From positions 4,773 through 68,772 of the forward strand of contig PMTR01000152.1 in assembly GCA_003167255.1 (NCBI GenBank): a stretch of 64,000 bases of DNA, written 5' to 3'. Source of the DNA: Bryobacterales bacterium. Its GTDB lineage: Bacteria > Acidobacteriota > Terriglobia > Bryobacterales > Bryobacteraceae. A program made the translations under genes and the position numbers. Under the pieces are notes generated by a model. It did no database searches, was not told where the DNA came from, and saw only the letters and a program-made list of their open reading frames with translations. Positions 60,249-64,000 of this stretch are shown here, piece after piece (position 1 is the stretch's first letter; each line of letters begins with the position of its first letter).

Positions 60249-61475
60249 TTAATCCACAGTCACCACCACGAGTGACGCGTCGTCGAGGAAGTTTCCGTTG
60301 CAGAACCGCGTCACATCGTCCAGGATCCTCGTCCGGATGTCCTGCGCGCCTAGACTCCGCGCCGCGCGGGCCGATGCAATCACTCGTTCGTTGCCGAACT
60401 CCTCGTCGAGTTCGTCCGCCGCTTCTGTCACGCCGTCCGTCGTGAGGAGCAAGCAATCTCCCGGGCGCAACGCGAACTGCCGGTCCTCGTAAGCGGACTT
60501 CGGGAACAGCCCCAGCACCGTGCCGCCTTCGGTGAGAATCGTCGCCTCGTCTCCCCGCAGCACAATCGGCGAAGAGTGCCCAGCGTTCTCAAAATGCAGC
60601 ATGAGCCGCTCACTGTCGATCACTCCATAGAAGAGAGTGACGAACTTGCCCGGCGCAATGCTGCCGCACAACACTTCGTTCAGCTTGCAGCACAGTGCTC
60701 CCGGCCCGGTGCTGCCCGGCGCGAAGGCCCGTACCGCCGCTTGAAGATTCGCCATCAACAGCGCCGCTGTGATCCCTTTACCCGAGACATCCGCAATGCA
60801 GATCCCCAACCGATCCGGCCCCAGCGTGAGGACGTCAAAGTAGTCGCCGCCCACCGACCGAGCTGGCTCCCACGCGCACGCAATCTGGAATGGCTTCATC
60901 TGCGGCAGCTCATGCGGCAAAAGATGAGCCTGAATCTCATGCGCCGTCTTCAGCTCGGCTTCATGGGCCTGCAGCTTGATTTGCCCCACCGTGACCTGGT
61001 TTTCCAACTCACGATTCCGCTCTTCAAGCCGCGCCCGCGCCTTCCCCGAAATAAAGAAAACAACTCCGATGACAAGCGCGAAAAACGTGCCACTCCGGAC
61101 ATCGGACCAATCAAGCTGAAACAGATGCCCGGCCTGGCCAGCGACGATCCGTGTTGTCACCGTTGCGATCCAACTCGCGACCGCGGCGACCGGGAGAAGA
61201 ACAACCAGATACGCGAACCAGTCCCAGGGGGACTTCTGCTTTGTGACGATCGGTGTGGCGAGAAACACTGACAGCGCAGCACAATTCCCGATGATGAAGG
61301 TGGAGAGAAATTCCTGGGCCGGGTTGGCGTCCCCCAGCAGCAGCCAGACAATTCCCCAGATGGCCACCGCGACGCCCAGCAGCACCAGCTGCACTTGCCA
61401 AAAGTTGAAGGCGAGCAGAGGCCTCAGCTTCGGAAATGGCCACAAGCTTCTCGGCGCGAACGCCTTGCTCTTCAT
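60249..61475 (-). CDS. Membrane-bound SpoIIE/PP2C-type serine phosphatase
   Basis: Seen: 408 aa from the ATG at 61475 (the TTG at 61487 is the alternative). Four to five N-terminal TM segments (VQLVLLGVAVAIWGIVWLLL, FLSTFIIGNCAALSVFLATP, FAYLVVLLPVAAVASWIATV, FFALVIGVVFFISG) lead to a coiled coil (ARLEERNRELENQVT). The SpoIIE domain has EPARSVGGDYFDVLTLG, GICIADVSGKGITAAL, CLLLTTDGVTEA and LDDASLVVVTVD, with metal-binding Asp residues. Known: RsbU/SpoIIE phosphatases dephosphorylate anti-sigma-factor antagonists. Partner genes are not in the window. Context: 160 bp after the second CRTAC1 gene. Confidence 0.87.
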   Translation of the reverse strand: MKSKAFAPRSLWPFPKLRPLLAFNFWQVQLVLLGVAVAIWGIVWLLLGDANPAQEFLSTFIIGNCAALSVFLATPIVTKQKSPWDWFAYLVVLLPVAAVASWIATVTTRIVAGQAGHLFQLDWSDVRSGTFFALVIGVVFFISGKARARLEERNRELENQVTVGQIKLQAHEAELKTAHEIQAHLLPHELPQMKPFQIACAWEPARSVGGDYFDVLTLGPDRLGICIADVSGKGITAALLMANLQAAVRAFAPGSTGPGALCCKLNEVLCGSIAPGKFVTLFYGVIDSERLMLHFENAGHSSPIVLRGDEATILTEGGTVLGLFPKSAYEDRQFALRPGDCLLLTTDGVTEAADELDEEFGNERVIASARAARSLGAQDIRTRILDDVTRFCNGNFLDDASLVVVTVD

Positions 61476-61635
61476 CAGTCGCACCAATTGCCAATCGTAG
61501 CGCAGTTGGAAATGGGGTGACGGGTTGGCGCATTATGTCCGGTTGGTCGCTCGGACAGAGAGGACGCTCAACGGCCAGATAAGTCCCCACAAGTCGGCTA
61601 GGGCCGGCAAGCGGGTCCCGAGTGTGCACTCCTCC

Positions 61636-63291
61636 TCAGCGGCTGAGCGCCTTCAGCCCCCGCTCTTCCAGACATTCATAGTCGCCCGCTGCCACGTTCT
61701 TGTGCTCTTCCACCCGGCCGCTGGGCCATTCAACCACCACGCGCACCGCCTTGTCCCGCTTGCCGATCCCGAAAGTCAGAGCCAACTCCGATTGCGATAA
61801 GTAACTGGAGCCGGTCTTCACCATTCTCGATTGCGTTCCTTCGGGCGTGAACAGACGGACTACGGCGCCGATCGCATCTCGATTCGACTTGCTGCCAATC
61901 AGCCGCACGCGGACCGACCGATTGCCGTTGGTCAGGTCGTTCCGATAAAGGTAGGCCGGACCTTGATTCGTGGTGATCAGGAGATCCGAATCCCCGTCGC
62001 GATCGAAGTCGCCACAGGCGGCGCCGCGAGCCACCTTGGGCGCTGCAAAGCCGCCGCCCACCTCGTTCGCGATATCGCGGAACACCCCATGGCCATTGTT
62101 GTGGAACAGGTGCGGAGCCTGCGCGTAGCCGACGTTGCCGCGGATGTTTCGAACCGTTTCATCGATGTGCCCGTTGGCCGCCAGCAGGTCGAGAGCGCCA
62201 TCGAGATCGGCATCGAAGAACAGACATCCGAAACCGAGCGTAGTCCGCGACGCCTGGCCGACGCCGGCTATGAGCGCGATATCGGAGTAGACGCCGCCCT
62301 GACCCGGGCGGTAGAGCGCGATCATCTCATTATCGAAATTCGTGATGGCGATGCCGGGAGCGCCGGAATTGTCAAAATCCGCCACGTCGACGCCCATGCC
62401 CGCACGCGCCCTCCCGTCTTCGCTAAACGCCACTCCGGCGTGCACAGCCACATCTTCGAACGTGCCATTCCGCAGGTTGCGGTACAGTTTGTTGGGCTGC
62501 GTGTCGTTGGCCACCAGCAAATCCGGCCAGCCGTCATGATCGTAATCGAGGAGCGCGACACCCAGCGATTTCGAAGTCGTGTCAAAGACGCCGCTCTTGG
62601 CCGTGACATCCTCGAACGTGCCGTTGCCGCGGTTGTGAAACAGCCAGCACGTGGATCCGAGATATGCCTCCGGCGTGCAGTAGGATTTGTTCTTACCGTC
62701 CACGCTGCAAAACACGTCGTGCTCCGGAGACCATTTGACGTAGTTGCATACAAAGAGGTCAAGAAGGCCGTCACGGTCGTAGTCGAACCAAAGGGCGGAC
62801 GTGCTGAAAGCGCTTCTTCCACCCAACCCGGATTTCTCGGTGACATCGACGAAGTGGCCCTTGCCGGTGTTCTGAAACAGCCGGTTCTGTCCCACCGCGG
62901 TCACCAGAATATCCGGAAACCCATCGTTGTTGTAGTCCGCCACCGCGACGCCCATTCCATACATCTCGACCGCCAGTCCGGCTTCCCTGGTGACATCCGT
63001 AAAGGTTCCGTTGCGGCGATTCTGGAAGAGTCGCAGGGTGCTGCGGCGCTGCTTGTGGCCGGCCCAATCCATGCCATTCACCAGCAGGATGTCCAGCCAG
63101 CCATCCCCGTCGTAATCCAGGAACGCGCAGCCCGGACCCATGGTCTCCGGCAGATACTTGGCGCCGAACGCACCGCTGTTGTGCCGGAAAGCGATGCCGG
63201 CGGAAGCAGTCACGTCCGCGAAGTGGAATCTGCTATCGGCTGCCATGGCCGGTAGCGCGGCGGCGCCTAGAAGGAAGCTCCGGCGTGTCAC
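61636..63291 (-). CDS. Tat-exported CRTAC1-like protein (second paralogue)
   Basis: Seen: 551 aa, GTG start at 63291 giving a Tat-type signal TRRSFLLGAAALPAMA. FG-GAP/VCBS repeats (AFLDYDGDGWLDILLVN, AVADYNNDGFPDILVTA, ALLDYDHDGWPDLLVAN) are followed by the ASPIC/UnbV domain (RLIGSKSNRDAIGAVVRLFT, SYLSQSELALTFGIG). Context: overlaps the response regulator by 4 bp (GTGA), so the two are co-translated. Known: function unknown in bacteria. It differs in signal type from the first paralogue at 56597 and may be exported folded. Confidence 0.88.
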   Translation of the reverse strand: MTRRSFLLGAAALPAMAADSRFHFADVTASAGIAFRHNSGAFGAKYLPETMGPGCAFLDYDGDGWLDILLVNGMDWAGHKQRRSTLRLFQNRRNGTFTDVTREAGLAVEMYGMGVAVADYNNDGFPDILVTAVGQNRLFQNTGKGHFVDVTEKSGLGGRSAFSTSALWFDYDRDGLLDLFVCNYVKWSPEHDVFCSVDGKNKSYCTPEAYLGSTCWLFHNRGNGTFEDVTAKSGVFDTTSKSLGVALLDYDHDGWPDLLVANDTQPNKLYRNLRNGTFEDVAVHAGVAFSEDGRARAGMGVDVADFDNSGAPGIAITNFDNEMIALYRPGQGGVYSDIALIAGVGQASRTTLGFGCLFFDADLDGALDLLAANGHIDETVRNIRGNVGYAQAPHLFHNNGHGVFRDIANEVGGGFAAPKVARGAACGDFDRDGDSDLLITTNQGPAYLYRNDLTNGNRSVRVRLIGSKSNRDAIGAVVRLFTPEGTQSRMVKTGSSYLSQSELALTFGIGKRDKAVRVVVEWPSGRVEEHKNVAAGDYECLEERGLKALSR

Positions 63292-63914
63292 GTGATGCTC
63301 GCCAGCCCGCTGCGGAGCGCCTGCACCACGAGTTCGGCCGTGTTGTGCACCCCCAGGGTCTGCATCAGGTTGGCGCGATGCACGGCCACGGTGTTCGGGC
63401 TCACGCCGAGAACGATGGCGATCTCCCGATTGGACTTGCCATGAACAATCAACTGCAGCACTTCGAGTTCCCGCGTGGTCAACGCCGGCGCCGGCGAATC
63501 TCCCGGCTGCATCCGGCCAAGCCGTGGATCCAGCACCTGGGCCCCGGCGGCGACCTTTCTCACCGCATCCACCAACTCCAGGTCCAGGGCGTTCTTGAGC
63601 AAATAACCGCGCGCGCCCGCTTCCAGGCAGGAACGGACATAATTAGGCTCCGAGTGCATGCTCAGCATCAGCACCGCCGTTTCCGGGGCGGACTTCAGGA
63701 TGTGCCGGGCGGCCACCGCGCCATTCATGCTAGGCAACGCGTAATCCATCACGACCACCGCGGGATGAAGTTCGGCGGCCTTTTCGACGGCCTCAGCGCC
63801 GTCGCTTGCCTCACCCACCACAACGATGTCCGGCTCATCCTCGAGCATGCGTCGAAAGCCACGCCGCACCAGGTGGTGGTCTTCCACGAGAAGAACGGAA
63901 ATTTTAGCGGGCAT
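63288..63914 (-). CDS. NarL/FixJ-type response regulator
   Basis: Seen: 208 aa. Receiver: ED pair at 11-12, phospho-acceptor D57 in VVVMDYALPSMNG, and the Lys in GYLLKNALDLELVD. The C-terminal LuxR-type helix-turn-helix reads LTTRELEVLQLIVHGKSNRE then IAIVLGVSPNTVAVHRANLM. Known: such regulators bind DNA after phosphorylation by a histidine kinase; no kinase gene is in the window, so it is an orphan here. Context: overlaps the CRTAC1 gene by 4 bp, which suggests co-regulation or self-control. Upstream lies the 66 bp repeat. Confidence 0.9.
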   Translation of the reverse strand: MPAKISVLLVEDHHLVRRGFRRMLEDEPDIVVVGEASDGAEAVEKAAELHPAVVVMDYALPSMNGAVAARHILKSAPETAVLMLSMHSEPNYVRSCLEAGARGYLLKNALDLELVDAVRKVAAGAQVLDPRLGRMQPGDSPAPALTTRELEVLQLIVHGKSNREIAIVLGVSPNTVAVHRANLMQTLGVHNTAELVVQALRSGLASIT

Positions 63915-63927
63915 TTCTCACCTTTCT

Positions 63928-63993
63928 GGTGGGACGGACCATCGGTTCTTGTCGTCTGTTGCAGAGGGCCTTCGGCCGGCGGAATTTCATGGA
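63928..63993. repeat. Dispersed 66 bp repeat, copy 2 (inverted)
   Basis: Inverted copy of 43-108, with 61 of 66 positions matching (core TCTTGTCGTCTGTTGCAGAG). It lies 13 bp upstream of the NarL-type regulator start, where a promoter would be expected. It is intergenic, as is the first copy. Confidence 0.75.
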
Positions 63994-64000
63994 TGTCGCC

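Noticed and set aside
59927-60445. 172 aa plus-strand ORF
   Set aside because: Second half is antisense to the SpoIIE phosphatase and the rest has no pattern.
1-64000. tRNA or rRNA genes
   Set aside because: No cloverleaf-like segment with a conserved T-arm or rRNA stretch was recognised on either strand.

Overview
The window looks like a chromosomal segment of an acidobacterium close to Solibacter/Bryobacter (Acidobacteriota). That assignment is an inference from gene content. Two secreted enzymes carry the C-terminal domain known as TIGR03437, which was named after Solibacter. There is an ADOP-type (acidobacterial duplicated orphan permease) FtsX protein, two CRTAC1 (VCBS plus ASPIC/UnbV) proteins, many secreted beta-propellers, and high-GC codon use that produces very long antisense shadow ORFs. 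No rRNA, tRNA, CRISPR array or intact transposase was seen.

Layout. 0-7.3 kb: an ECF sigma/anti-sigma pair, a lone cyclic-nucleotide-binding protein, a buk-ptb pair (acyl phosphate to acyl-CoA), a Tat-exported TIM-barrel-like protein and an SGNH-like esterase with a TIGR03437 tail. 7.3-22.4 kb: an accessory and defence region. It holds HEPN-MNT, an antitoxin-PIN pair, HicBA, an OLD/TOPRIM nuclease plus a UvrD-type helicase (a Gabija-like pair in which the helicase carries an N-terminal RelE-like domain), a type III-like res-mod pair, and a translationally coupled DUF4258 remnant-DUF2283-DUF1828 cassette. The modules are separated by several families of short palindromic repeats, a MITE-like element and gene fragments. 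22.4-23.6 kb: no genes, but two direct copies of a ~370 bp repeat. 23.6-33.8 kb: secreted catabolic genes, namely two overlapping GH127 paralogues, an M24 peptidase and an Asp-box propeller, with an inverted 3' remnant of a propeller relative beside it.

33.8-43.8 kb: a probable seven-gene operon on the minus strand (OmpR-type regulator, histidine kinase, TolC, membrane-fusion lipoprotein, RND pump, two YncE-like periplasmic propellers) with junctions that overlap or lie within 45 bp. Divergent from it is aqpZ. 44.7-50.9 kb: a NIPSNAP protein, a GH10 xylanase with a TIGR03437 tail, an ADOP permease and a second antitoxin-PIN pair with a near-perfect palindrome on its start codon. 51.2-64 kb: divergent M14 and M13 peptidases, a CRTAC1 protein, an HzsA-like cytochrome-related protein, a SpoIIE-type phosphatase, a second CRTAC1 protein and a NarL-type regulator. 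A 66 bp repeat occurs in inverted orientation at the two ends of the window.

How the parts fit. The core genes describe a heterotroph that degrades polysaccharides and peptides outside the cytoplasm. The 7.9-22.4 kb block is the part most likely gained by transfer or rearrangement. The best candidate for a less described system is the RelE-UvrD plus OLD/TOPRIM pair, followed by the DUF2283/DUF1828 cassette.
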